DNA of 64,000 nt from Psychroflexus aurantiacus (lineage in GTDB: Bacteria; Bacteroidota; Bacteroidia; Flavobacteriales; Flavobacteriaceae). A program made the translations under genes and the position numbers. The notes beneath the pieces are model-generated. The model was not told the origin of the DNA. It saw only the letters and a list, made by a program, of their open reading frames with translations, and searched no databases. This document shows, in pieces, positions 40,922-49,320 of this stretch. The stretch covers positions 57,689-121,688 of the forward strand of contig NZ_JAAIKD010000007.1 in the NCBI RefSeq assembly GCF_010820555.1, written 5' to 3'. Every line of letters begins with the position of its first letter. Within the stretch, counting starts at the first letter, position 1.

Positions 40922-41685
40922 GCAGGTTTAAAACACACAGGAATGATTTCGCCCTTTTGTAAACGGTAATACTCGATTTCAGAATCTTCCATATCTGCAG
41001 TCAAATCCACTGCTTTGACTTCAAAACCGATAGATTTCAGCTTATCAAAAAAATCAAGGCCATAAATTCTCAGGTGGTCATACTGCCCGAAAATCTTGGC
41101 TCTTTCTTTGGGGTCAACCACGGAGTCGTCTTCAAATGTTGTTGCTCTGTTGATGTCCTGGGGAATCTGAAGAATAGCCATGCCCTTAGGTTTGAGTACC
41201 CTGTACAGCTCTTTCATGGCTTTCGCATCGTCCTTGATATGCTCCAAAACATGATTGCAAATGATGGTGTCAAAGCTATCCGTATCAAAAGGTAAGTCAC
41301 ATATATCCGCTTTAACATCTGCGATTGGAGAATTGAGGTCTGTAGTGGTGTACTCTAGATTTTTTAAGTTTTTGAATCGTTTATAAAACGCCTGTTCAGG
41401 TGCAAAATGTAGCACTTTCTGAGGACGGGTAAAAAAATCGGTCTGTTGAAGGTATAGCCAAAGCAGGCGGTGTCTTTCCAGAGAAAGCGTGGAAGGGCTT
41501 AAAACGTTGGATCTTTGGTTTTCATAGCCATAAGGCAAAAACTTTGAAAAGGTCTTTCCATCGATGGGATCTTTATAGGCTTTTCCCCGGTAAGCCAAAA
41601 CCAGCATGGGTCTTAATAGTAAACTGGCTTTAATTAAAAAAGGTCTAGGAAATACATTGAGTAATACTTGAAAAGGGGATTTCAA
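40918..41685 (-). CDS. Class I SAM-dependent methyltransferase
   Basis: 255 residues. The SAM-binding region is degenerate at motif I (VLHFAPEQAF) but clear later: FDTIICNHVLEHI (about 133) and LKPKGMAILQIP. An N-terminal hydrophobic stretch and Arg-rich start may contact a membrane. Such proteins often methylate small molecules or glycans. The substrate is unknown. Convergent with apbE. Confidence 0.8.
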   Translation of the reverse strand: MKSPFQVLLNVFPRPFLIKASLLLRPMLVLAYRGKAYKDPIDGKTFSKFLPYGYENQRSNVLSPSTLSLERHRLLWLYLQQTDFFTRPQKVLHFAPEQAFYKRFKNLKNLEYTTTDLNSPIADVKADICDLPFDTDSFDTIICNHVLEHIKDDAKAMKELYRVLKPKGMAILQIPQDINRATTFEDDSVVDPKERAKIFGQYDHLRIYGLDFFDKLKSIGFEVKAVDLTADMEDSEIEYYRLQKGEIIPVCFKPA

Positions 41686-41782
41686 AATGCTTTAAATATG
41701 AAGTTTGATGATTGTATTATATTCTAAATTGCCCGATTTTAGCCTATTGTCTGCAGCCTTCCAGGTGGAAAAGTATACAATT

Positions 41783-41983
41783 TTAATGATTTATCTTCTG
41801 TTTTCTTCCGATAAAAAAATATAAAACCGCACCCAGGAAGTTGGTAAATAAAACGATTAACACCCAAACGACTTTGTTGTTTCCGGAAAACTCACTTCTT
41901 GCGATGTCTATCAAAGCCCACAAAGTGATTATTAAACTAAGTATGAATGTTATGATTATAATGGCCTGCCAGGTTCCTATCAT
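41783..41983 (-). CDS. PLDc_N-type small membrane protein
   Basis: 66 residues with two membrane helices (about 5-27 and 38-58) separated by ARSEFSGNNKVVW, matching the phospholipase D N-terminal (PLDc_N) family. Stand-alone forms are common in Bacteroidota and have no known role. Gaps of about 100 bases on both sides suggest its own transcription. Confidence 0.75.
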   Translation of the reverse strand: MIGTWQAIIIITFILSLIITLWALIDIARSEFSGNNKVVWVLIVLFTNFLGAVLYFFIGRKQKINH

Positions 41984-42085
41984 TTTCTTAGATTTTATTA
42001 CTGTGTTCGATTATTCATATCTGCCGATAAATTTTAATGTAAAAGCCAATTTATCGCTCTGTCATTAAAATTACAGTTTATTTTT

Positions 42086-42769
42086 CTAAATCGCAGAAAA
42101 AGTTTCGCCATTTGGACCGTCATTTTCGATCATGGCAGGCTGGAGGGCTCCAGGTAAAACCTCATCTACCGTATGATCCGCAAATTCGCCCCCTAAATCT
42201 GTGGATATCCATTGCGGATCTAAGGAGTTGACTCTGACCCCCGTTCCTTCCAGTTTTACGGCAAGGTCAATAGTGATCTTTGAGGCAGCCCATTTTGAGG
42301 CACTATAAGGTAATAATTCGGGCTGATCCTTTATTCCGGAAACCAAATTAATCACCCTGCCAAAGCCATTTTCGATCATTTGAGGTATAAATGCACTACA
42401 CAGCTTGTAAACGCTCAGAACATTAACTTTCATGCTTTCCATCCAATCCTCCCACTGGTGATCCCAGAAGTCTTCTTTGTAGCTCGTCATTATCGCGGCA
42501 TTATTATATAGGATATCAATGGAGATCTCCAGTTTATTTACCTGTTCTATAACCTGTTCTATACCTTCTTTTTCAGACAATTCGCCGTGGACAGCATAAG
42601 TATTAACCTCATATGACTTTAGAAGTTTAAGTGTTTCCTCGCAATGCTCAGGTTTTCTGCCGTGAACAATCACATGACATCCCTTTTCAGCAAGTCCAAG
42701 GGCTATTTGCTGCCCGATTCCACGGGAAGATCCTGTAACAAGCGCGTTTTTATTTTTTATATCGATCAT
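42086..42769 (-). CDS. Short-chain dehydrogenase/reductase
   Basis: 227 residues. Rossmann motif TGSSRGIGQQIA (about 12-23), NNAA, and the catalytic Tyr-Lys pair in YSASKWAASK (about 154). It uses NAD(P)(H) on an unknown alcohol or ketone. The C-terminal ends PNGETFSAI. No neighbours on the same strand point to a pathway. Confidence 0.9.
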   Translation of the reverse strand: MIDIKNKNALVTGSSRGIGQQIALGLAEKGCHVIVHGRKPEHCEETLKLLKSYEVNTYAVHGELSEKEGIEQVIEQVNKLEISIDILYNNAAIMTSYKEDFWDHQWEDWMESMKVNVLSVYKLCSAFIPQMIENGFGRVINLVSGIKDQPELLPYSASKWAASKITIDLAVKLEGTGVRVNSLDPQWISTDLGGEFADHTVDEVLPGALQPAMIENDGPNGETFSAI

Positions 42770-42997
42770 GACTTTAGATTTTATTAAAAATTAAGACTAT
42801 TTATCAACTTATACAAGGCTATCCTTTGCAAATAAGTCAAACTGATAAATAAGTATTTTAAGTTAATTTGGGGATAGGAAACCTTAAGTTCAAAGTGCTT
42901 TTAGGTTTTAGAGATAAGGAAAACTGAGTAAGAAGTGGTTCAAGACGAGCACAGATTCTAAGTGCAGGTTTAAGAAGGAATTCGGGTATTTAAAAAG

Positions 42998-43081
42998 TGC
43001 CCAGAGCGGGAGTCGAACCCGCACGCCCTAATGGACACATGGCCCTCAACCATGCCTGTCTACCAGTTCCAGCACCTGGGC
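42998..43081 (-). tRNA. tRNA-Leu (anticodon GAG)
   Basis: 84 bases. The acceptor arm GCCCAG pairs with CTGGGC, the anticodon stem is CATGG/CCATG with loop TTGAGGG (anticodon GAG), there is a long variable arm as in all Leu tRNAs, and the T loop is GGGTTCGACTCCC. CCA is not encoded. A TATATTTG -7 box lies 11 bases upstream (43092-43099, minus). Confidence 0.95.
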
Positions 43082-43270
43082 ATTATAATTACAAATATAA
43101 ACTTAATTAACGTATTCAGTTTACTGAAGACAATACATCGAAGTTTATAGAGGTTAAGTCAGGAATAAAAAAAAGATCTGCCTGCTCGCCCGGATAACTC
43201 CGTTCGGAGGGGCTTGCTTCGACTTTGCTCAGCATAAACTTCTCGCCCAACTGGATACTAACTAAATTTG

Positions 43271-43343
43271 TGATCTGGCTGGGGCTCGAACCCAGGACCC
43301 TCTCCTTAAAAGGGAGATGCTCTACCAACTGAGCTACCAGATC
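43271..43343 (-). tRNA. tRNA-Lys (anticodon TTT), copy 1
   Basis: 73 bases. Acceptor GATCTGG/CCAGATC, D arm GCTC/GAGC, anticodon stem TCTCC/GGAGA with loop CTTTTAA, T arm CTGGG/CCCAG, discriminator A. CCA is not encoded. Identical to the copy at 43403, which lies upstream on the same strand. Confidence 0.96.
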
Positions 43344-43374
43344 TCTGAATGCTTAAGAACTTGAATCTAATAAG

Positions 43375-43398
43375 ATTCCCGTGACAAGCACGGGAATT
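43375..43398. repeat. Hairpin between the two tRNA-Lys genes
   Basis: ATTCCCGTG and CACGGGAAT form a perfect 9-base stem around ACAAG. No T run follows on the minus strand, so it is more likely a processing or repeat hairpin than a terminator. Confidence 0.5.
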
Positions 43399-43402
43399 TG
43401 TG

Positions 43403-43475
43403 TGATCTGGCTGGGGCTCGAACCCAGGACCCTCTCCTTAAAAGGGAGATGCTCTACCAACTGAGCTACCAGATC
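43403..43475 (-). tRNA. tRNA-Lys (anticodon TTT), copy 2
   Basis: 73 bases, identical to the copy at 43271-43343. It is the promoter-proximal copy: TATATTTG followed by C (43497-43504, minus) and CTTG about 19 bases further upstream form a Bacteroidota promoter 22 bases before the tRNA. Confidence 0.96.
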
Positions 43476-43496
43476 TAATGCGTCTTTTTGCGGGTG

Positions 43497-43527
43497 CAAA
43501 TATAATACCTTCCTTCGTTTTATCAAG
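43497..43527 (-). promoter_or_regulatory. Promoter of the tRNA-Lys pair
   Basis: On the minus strand CTTG (43524-43527), 19 bases, TATATTTGC; close to the TTTG-N19-TAnnTTTG consensus. Confidence 0.7.
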
Positions 43528-43579
43528 TAAAAATAAATTAAATTTGAAACATTTTTAATTTGTTCAAAAGCGGGAATTT

Positions 43580-44110
43580 ATGAAGGTTGTTTTATTAGGA
43601 TATATGGGGGTAGGAAAGTCAACTTTAGGTCGGCTTTTAGCTAAAGCTTTTCAGTTGAAATTTATCGATCTCGATACTTACATCGAAAGCAAAGAACAAC
43701 TTTCAATTTCAGAGCTGTTCCGGAAAAAAGGTGAAATCTACTTTCGAAAAGCAGAATCTCTGGCCTTGCAGGAAATCATTACAAAAGAAGACAACTTTGT
43801 GCTATCCCTTGGCGGGGGCACCCCCGTTTATGGGCGAAACATGCATAACATCATGGAATCCCCGGGAGTAGTATCGGTCTATCTAAAACTCAATATACAA
43901 ACTTTAGTAGACAGGCTTTTTCTTCAGAGAGAATTTAGACCACTTATTTCACACTATGAAGATAAAAATGAATTTGAGGAATTTGTGAGAAAGCATCTCT
44001 TTGAACGGCAGCAGTTTTATTATATGGCCGATCATGTTCTGGACCTTACCGGTAAGGATGCCTCTGAAAGTTTAGACGAATTGATTCAGGTCATGAATCA
44101 AAACACTTAA
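43580..44110 (+). CDS. aroK: Shikimate kinase
   Basis: 176 residues. P-loop GYMGVGKSTLG (about 7-17), DLDTYIE with the shikimate-binding Asp, the FRKAES Arg, and LSLGGGTPVYG. It phosphorylates shikimate with ATP in aromatic amino acid synthesis. The gene overlaps the convergent phosphoribosyltransferase gene by 4 bases. Confidence 0.95.
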   Translation: MKVVLLGYMGVGKSTLGRLLAKAFQLKFIDLDTYIESKEQLSISELFRKKGEIYFRKAESLALQEIITKEDNFVLSLGGGTPVYGRNMHNIMESPGVVSVYLKLNIQTLVDRLFLQREFRPLISHYEDKNEFEEFVRKHLFERQQFYYMADHVLDLTGKDASESLDELIQVMNQNT

Positions 44111-44607
44111 ATCAGCTCTGCTTTAGCAGGACTTTCAAAATTCACATCAACTCTCTCATTGAGTGAAGTCGATAATGAAATTCCTTTATAGTCCGCTTTG
44201 ATGGGGTAATTTTTATGATTCCTGTCTACCAGGACGGCGGTTTTAAACTGCTTCAAGGGAACCTCCAGAAAATGCTTTGCGGCAAACATAAGGGTGGATC
44301 CCGTGTTTAAAACATCGTCTACCAAAATTAAACTTTTGTTTTTATAAGCAGAGGAGTCAACAGAAACTTCAATCGATTGTAATGGGTTTTTCTTGTCCAG
44401 TTTAACCCTGGCCAGAACTATACTCGTATCAGACAATTTCTTTATCTCTTCAGAAATCAATTCTGCAAGCTTAGCTCCATTGTCTTCAATTCCAGCGATT
44501 ACGATGTTGTCGTCGTCCAGGCAAGTTTCCAGAATTTGCAAAGCAATCCGCTTGGTTTTAATTTTGATATCTTCTTCAGATAAAATTAAGGTAGGTTCTG
44601 TTTTCAT
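44107..44607 (-). CDS. Phosphoribosyltransferase-family protein (PyrR-like)
   Basis: 166 residues. The PRPP motif LILVDDVLNTGSTLM (about 92-106) is complete. The N-terminal half with IAGIEDNGAKLAELISEEI fits a PyrR or hypoxanthine-type PRTase. It may act in nucleobase salvage, or bind PRPP as a regulator. It is preceded on the same strand by an S4-domain gene with a 1-base gap, so the two are co-transcribed. Confidence 0.85.
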   Translation of the reverse strand: MKTEPTLILSEEDIKIKTKRIALQILETCLDDDNIVIAGIEDNGAKLAELISEEIKKLSDTSIVLARVKLDKKNPLQSIEVSVDSSAYKNKSLILVDDVLNTGSTLMFAAKHFLEVPLKQFKTAVLVDRNHKNYPIKADYKGISLSTSLNERVDVNFESPAKAELI

Positions 44608-44608
44608 T

Positions 44609-44998
44609 TTATTCTTCTATGTCGTCTTTCGTATTGTCTTTGAGATCGTCCAGCTCTCTTCTGTCTTTTTTGGTAGGTCTGCCCGCTCCTTTTTTTCTGT
44701 AGTACTCCTGAGAATACTTAAGCAAGTCAAGTTTTTCTAGGTTTTCCTTCGGCGTGATGTCAAGGCAATAGATGTTCGCTAATTTGGCACCAACCCTGGA
44801 TTTTGGCAGATCTAAGACTTCGATTTGATAATGGATTTGATTTTTTCTAATTTCAATCTTATCGGTTGGATACACATTCCTCGAAGGCTTTACCGATTCT
44901 CCTTTTATTTTGACATGACCTTTCTTGCAGGCATTGCTGGCAATGCTTCTGGTTTTAAAGTATCTCACGGCCCACAAGTATTTGTCTACTCTCATCAA
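44609..44998 (-). CDS. S4-domain RNA-binding protein, Hsp15-like
   Basis: 129 residues. The N-terminal S4 domain (MRVDKYLWAVRYFKTRSIA, then CKKGHVKIKGESVKPS) resembles heat-shock protein 15, which binds free 50S subunits carrying nascent chains. The C-terminus is highly charged (GAGRPTKKDRRELDDL). It starts the two-gene unit with the phosphoribosyltransferase. Confidence 0.88.
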   Translation of the reverse strand: MMRVDKYLWAVRYFKTRSIASNACKKGHVKIKGESVKPSRNVYPTDKIEIRKNQIHYQIEVLDLPKSRVGAKLANIYCLDITPKENLEKLDLLKYSQEYYRKKGAGRPTKKDRRELDDLKDNTKDDIEE

Positions 44999-45062
44999 AA
45001 TCGAATTTATTCTTCAACAAAAATAGAAGAAAATCGTATCTTGCGGCAAAAATTACAGTTAA

Positions 45063-45977
45063 ATGAAAATACAAAATCTAGTTTTAATTTTTATTCTTTT
45101 ACTTATCGTTTCATGTAGTTCTGATGATGATGGGGGTGATGAGCAAGTTGTTACAAGAGACCTTGAGGAAGTTAAAGCTGAAAACCTGGAACAAATTGAA
45201 ACTTTCCTGAAAACCCATTACTACGAACTGGTAGATAATCCACAAAATCCAAATTTTCAAAGTATTGTTTATAAGGAAATTGGCGAAGATGATACAGATA
45301 AACAACCGGTGATGGACTCTGAGTTTTTGAAGTCTAAAACGGTTACACAGCGTGACGTGGATTACACGCTTTATTATTTACAAATAAGAGAAGGAGCAGA
45401 ATCTGTTAGAAAACCAACCTTTGCAGACTCGGTTTTAGTGACTTACAATGGATTCTCACTTACCGAACAGGAAGTATTTGACAACTCTCCCAACCCGATT
45501 TGGTTCGATTTGAGAAACAATATAGTCGGATTTTACGAAGTTATGGATGAGTTTAGAGGATCGACCGGCGTTATGGAAGATCCTGACGGTACGGTTTCGT
45601 TTGATGATAATTTTGGAACAGGCTCAGTATTTATACCTTCTGGGATTGCTTATTTTTCTGTTCCTCCTCCAGGCTCTGGAATAGCCGCTTACGAGCCTAT
45701 TGTATTTAATTTTCAATTGTATAAATCTGTAGAAAACGATCACGACAGAGACGGAGTTCCATCCTGGATGGAAGATGTGAACGGCAATAGACGCCTCAAT
45801 GATGATGATACCGATGAAGATAGAATCCCCAATTTTGCAGATCAGGATGATGATGGCGATGGTGTTCCTACACGAGAAGAGGTCAATTTAGACGAAGATG
45901 GTAATCTCATTTTACCCCTGCCTGATTCCAACAGCAATGGCACTCCGGATTATTTGGATCCGACCTTTCCGGCATAG
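45063..45977 (+). CDS. FKBP-like lipoprotein with calcium-binding type repeats
   Basis: 304 residues. Lipoprotein signal (ILLLIVSCSS, Cys about 18). Residues about 115-225 resemble an FKBP-type peptidyl-prolyl isomerase (ADSVLVTYNGFSL, then FIPSGIAYFSVPPPGSGI and PIVFNFQLYKSV). The C-terminal 75 residues are Asp-rich thrombospondin type-3-like repeats (DHDRDGVPSWMEDVNG, DQDDDGDGVPTREE). It is probably an outer-membrane-anchored folding factor stabilised by Ca2+; activity is not certain because active-site residues are incomplete by eye. Confidence 0.75.
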   Translation: MKIQNLVLIFILLLIVSCSSDDDGGDEQVVTRDLEEVKAENLEQIETFLKTHYYELVDNPQNPNFQSIVYKEIGEDDTDKQPVMDSEFLKSKTVTQRDVDYTLYYLQIREGAESVRKPTFADSVLVTYNGFSLTEQEVFDNSPNPIWFDLRNNIVGFYEVMDEFRGSTGVMEDPDGTVSFDDNFGTGSVFIPSGIAYFSVPPPGSGIAAYEPIVFNFQLYKSVENDHDRDGVPSWMEDVNGNRRLNDDDTDEDRIPNFADQDDDGDGVPTREEVNLDEDGNLILPLPDSNSNGTPDYLDPTFPA

Positions 45978-46006
45978 AACCTGATATATATACTTTAGTT
46001 AAAATT

Positions 46007-46039
46007 AAAAAGCCCTTAAATTTAATTTAAGGGCTTTTT
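46007..46039. terminator. Bidirectional terminator
   Basis: AAAAAGCCCTTAAA and TTTAAGGGCTTTTT form a 14-base stem around TTTAA, between convergent genes ending at 45977 and 46059. Confidence 0.9.
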
Positions 46040-46058
46040 GATTTAGATGTATTGGTGA

Positions 46059-47408
46059 TTAGATACTTCTTTCCGTATCAAAATTTTCCAGATATTCTTT
46101 CATTCTTTGAATGAATTGTCCGCCAAGCGCACCGTTCACAACACGATGATCATAACTGTGAGACAGGAACATTTTGTGGCGGATACCAATGAAATCCCCT
46201 GCCGGAGTTTCAATAACCGCAGGAACTTTTCTGATAGCACCCAGAGCCAGTATTCCAACCTGAGGCTGGTTAATGATTGGGGTTCCCATCACACTTCCAA
46301 ACGTACCAACATTGGTGACTGTGTAAGTTCCGCCTTGGGTTTCATCTGGCTTCAGTTTTCCATCTCTGGCTCTTCCGGCCAGGTCATTTACTTTTTTAGC
46401 CATACCCAGCAGATTGAGTTGATCTGCGTCTTTTATCACAGGAACAATCAAATTACCATCAGGTAAGGCCGCGGCCATTCCGAGATTGATGTGTTTTTTC
46501 ATCACAATCCTGTCGCCATCCACAGAAATATTGATTTTTGGAAAATCCTTGATAGTTTTAGCAACCGCCTCCATGAAAATAGGGGTGAAGGTCAATTTTT
46601 CACCTTCTCGTTTCTGAAATTCATTTTTATGTTTATTTCTCCAGTTCCAGATATCTGTCACATCCACTTCAATGAAAGACTGAACGTGTGCAGAGGTTTG
46701 AGTACTGGCAATCATATGGCTGGAAATCAATTTTCCCATTCTGCTCATTTCAATGACTTCATCTTCGGCATTGATGTTTACCGGGGTACTCACTTTTGGA
46801 GCAGGCGCTGCTTTCGCCTGAGGAGCTGGTCTTTTTTCTTCTGAAGCGGTTGGCGTTGTAGTTTTCTGCGGACTGGTTTTTCCTTCTTTTTTATCCTGCA
46901 CATAAGCCAGGATATCATCTTTGGTCACTCTTTCATCAAGACCAGTGCCTTTGATAGCCTCTAGTTCTTCTAAAGAGACGTTTTCCTGACGGGCAATATT
47001 TTTGACAAGCGGGGAATAAAATCGTGTAGAATCCGAATAATTGGAAGCGCTTTCGGCTGTTGTTTTTGCCTGATTCACGCTTTCTTCCACCACCGAAGCA
47101 GCTTCTTCAGCCTCAGCTGTTACATCGGTTTCTGCTTCGTGTGAAGCCTCGTCATCCTCTCCGTCTCCATCTACTTCAATAATAGCGACGACCTCACCAA
47201 CTTTTACGACATCGTCCACCTCAAACAGCTTTTCAACCAAAACCCCATCGTATTCACTAGGAACTTCAGAATCTACTTTATCTGTTGCAATTTCCAGAAC
47301 CGCTTCATCTGCTTCTATGGTATCTCCAACTTCTTTTAACCAACTGGTAATGGTTGCTTCCGCAACACTCTCTCCCATCTTGGGTAATTTTAATTCTTTT
47401 TTTGCCAT
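46059..47408 (-). CDS. 2-oxoacid dehydrogenase E2, second copy
   Basis: 449 residues. Lipoyl domain with EIATDKVDSEVP, an acidic linker (about 85-125), the subunit-binding domain (YSPLVKNIARQENVSLEE) and the acyltransferase core ending SHSYDHRVVNGALGG. It is a paralogue of the E2 at 20474, sharing domain order and many motifs, but the active-site segment reads HSYDHR rather than SFDHR. Here it stands alone, with neither E1 nor E3 nearby. It may serve the main branched-chain or 2-oxoglutarate complex. Confidence 0.9.
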   Translation of the reverse strand: MAKKELKLPKMGESVAEATITSWLKEVGDTIEADEAVLEIATDKVDSEVPSEYDGVLVEKLFEVDDVVKVGEVVAIIEVDGDGEDDEASHEAETDVTAEAEEAASVVEESVNQAKTTAESASNYSDSTRFYSPLVKNIARQENVSLEELEAIKGTGLDERVTKDDILAYVQDKKEGKTSPQKTTTPTASEEKRPAPQAKAAPAPKVSTPVNINAEDEVIEMSRMGKLISSHMIASTQTSAHVQSFIEVDVTDIWNWRNKHKNEFQKREGEKLTFTPIFMEAVAKTIKDFPKINISVDGDRIVMKKHINLGMAAALPDGNLIVPVIKDADQLNLLGMAKKVNDLAGRARDGKLKPDETQGGTYTVTNVGTFGSVMGTPIINQPQVGILALGAIRKVPAVIETPAGDFIGIRHKMFLSHSYDHRVVNGALGGQFIQRMKEYLENFDTERSI

Positions 47409-47492
47409 ATGTTTAACCTAAAAGGTGTTTTTCAATTTAAGATTGCAAATTTACTAAAATTTAGCCAGTTATATTCCTAAGTTATTATCTTC

Positions 47493-48608
47493 TTAACTCA
47501 GGTCAGTAACCTCTCCTTTCTTATGTTTACTTTCACTTCCGATCATAAAATTAAAAATTCCCGGTTTAATTCTGAAAATAGTGTTCCTCGATTTTAAATT
47601 TATAATCGTTTTTATGCATTCCTTGTAGGAAATAAAGTTGGCATCCAGTACAATTAACGAATTCTTTTGTTCTGAAGGGATTGTCGTCATTATATTGACA
47701 GCAGTGCCAAATTTAGTTTTTAAAGCCTGTTTCAAGTCTTGATTTTCTGAAATTAAACTGATGTTTTCGACCAGTCGCGTCTGGATTTTTATTGAATTGA
47801 TTTTGAGTTTTTCAAAAGCCATAATGGGTTTAAGACTAAGTTTTACAAGCTTGAAAGAGGTTTTATAAGTCCTGAAGTGTTTCCTGTAAAAAATAGACAT
47901 CGCTTCAAAAAAGTTTTTGAGATATACCTCATCTTTGGTGGTGCTTTCTCCCTTAAAGTGCAAAACCTGAGTTTCTCCACAATAATAATTTTGAAACCCG
48001 GCTTTCCTGATCCTGTAACTCAGGTCAATATCTTCACCGTACATGAAATAATCTTCATCCAGACCTCCTGTGCTTCGGTATAACTCAGTCTTCATGAACA
48101 TAAAGGCTCCCACCAGAATATCTGTCGGTCCATTAGCATCTTTTTTTAAATCGAAATTGTAATAGGCTGAAGAATTCCCAAGTAGTTTTTTAAGCGCAAC
48201 CCGGGGGGTAGGGATATTGCGTTTACTTTCGTTCAAAAACTCGCCACTTCCATCCACAAGCTGTACGCCTATAGCTCCTGGATTTTTAAGGTCTTGATGA
48301 TAGGCCAGTACTCTGGTAAAACAATCTTCTGGAACTACCACATCGGGATTGAGAAGGCATACATATTCTCCTTTGGCTTTTTTAACTCCGCTGTTATTCC
48401 CTTTTGAAAATCCTGAGTTTTTGGTGTTCTTAATGAGGATGACCTTTGGGAAATGCTGTTGAACCAGGTCACAGCTTTCATCTTCAGAGTTATTATCAAC
48501 TACGATGATTTCGGCCTCTATGTGTTCGGTAGCCCGAGTCACACTATCCAGACATAACAGCAGATGGTAAGGAACTTTGTAGTTTAAGATTACAACTGAA
48601 AGTTTCAA
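47493..48608 (-). CDS. Family 2 glycosyltransferase
   Basis: 371 residues. N-terminal GT-A domain with LSVVILNYKVPYHLLLCLDS, VVDNNSEDES, the LNPDVVVPE acidic motif and EDIDLSYRIRKAGF (general base region). The C-terminal 130 residues are helical without clear membrane spans. Such enzymes add sugars such as rhamnose to cell-surface glycans in the cytoplasm. It starts 6 bases downstream of recR on the same strand. Confidence 0.9.
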   Translation of the reverse strand: MKLSVVILNYKVPYHLLLCLDSVTRATEHIEAEIIVVDNNSEDESCDLVQQHFPKVILIKNTKNSGFSKGNNSGVKKAKGEYVCLLNPDVVVPEDCFTRVLAYHQDLKNPGAIGVQLVDGSGEFLNESKRNIPTPRVALKKLLGNSSAYYNFDLKKDANGPTDILVGAFMFMKTELYRSTGGLDEDYFMYGEDIDLSYRIRKAGFQNYYCGETQVLHFKGESTTKDEVYLKNFFEAMSIFYRKHFRTYKTSFKLVKLSLKPIMAFEKLKINSIKIQTRLVENISLISENQDLKQALKTKFGTAVNIMTTIPSEQKNSLIVLDANFISYKECIKTIINLKSRNTIFRIKPGIFNFMIGSESKHKKGEVTDLS

Positions 48609-48613
48609 GAGAC

Positions 48614-49237
48614 CTAGTTTTTTAACGAGTTTTCAAAAGGCACGCGCTGAATGATACTTCTTCCTAACGTAATTTCATCGGCATATTCCAGTTCATCACC
48701 TATAGAGATGCCTCTGGCGATGGTAGAGGTTTTCAAACTTTTTTCGGAAGCCTGAATTTGTTTATAAATATAAAAATTGGTCGTGTCTCCTTCCATGGTA
48801 CTGCTTAGCGCAAAGATAATCTCACTCACATCACCAGCCTTTATTTTGGTGACCAGGCTTACTATATTAAGCTGCTGAGGCCCCACGCCGTCCATCGGAC
48901 TTATTTTACCCCCCAAAACGTGGTAAATCCCCTTGTACTGTTCTGTGTTTTCAATAGCCATCACATCCCGGATATCTTCAACCACACAGATGATGCTATG
49001 GTCTCTGGACAGATCTTTACAGATACCGCAGAGGTCTTGATCCGAAATGTTATGACAGCTTTTACACTGCTTGACCTTGGTTTTGAGATCTACCAGGGCA
49101 GTAGCCAGATCTGTGGTCTGAGATTGCGGCTGCTTCAATAAATGCAGCGCCAGTCTTAGCGCTGTGCGTTTGCCTATTCCAGGCAATAAAGCAATTTCTT
49201 CTATTGCTTTTTCAAGATGCTTTGATGAAAATTCCAT
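48614..49237 (-). CDS. recR: Recombination protein RecR
   Basis: 207 residues, full length. Helix-hairpin-helix [16 protein letters not shown], the four-Cys zinc finger [16 protein letters not shown] (about 57-72) and the Toprim domain ([15 protein letters not shown]). RecR, with RecO and RecF, loads RecA at single-strand gaps. Confidence 0.97.
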   Translation of the reverse strand: MEFSSKHLEKAIEEIALLPGIGKRTALRLALHLLKQPQSQTTDLATALVDLKTKVKQCKSCHNISDQDLCGICKDLSRDHSIICVVEDIRDVMAIENTEQYKGIYHVLGGKISPMDGVGPQQLNIVSLVTKIKAGDVSEIIFALSSTMEGDTTNFYIYKQIQASEKSLKTSTIARGISIGDELEYADEITLGRSIIQRVPFENSLKN

Positions 49238-49320
49238 ACCGGGCTAAAATACAATTTTGAGTTTTGTTTTTATTCAAATCTTAAGGAAACATTTGTATTT
49301 TCGTCAGCCAAACTTAGACT

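Noticed and set aside
43116..43328. A 70-codon minus-strand frame
   Set aside because: It overlaps tRNA-Lys copy 1; no protein features.
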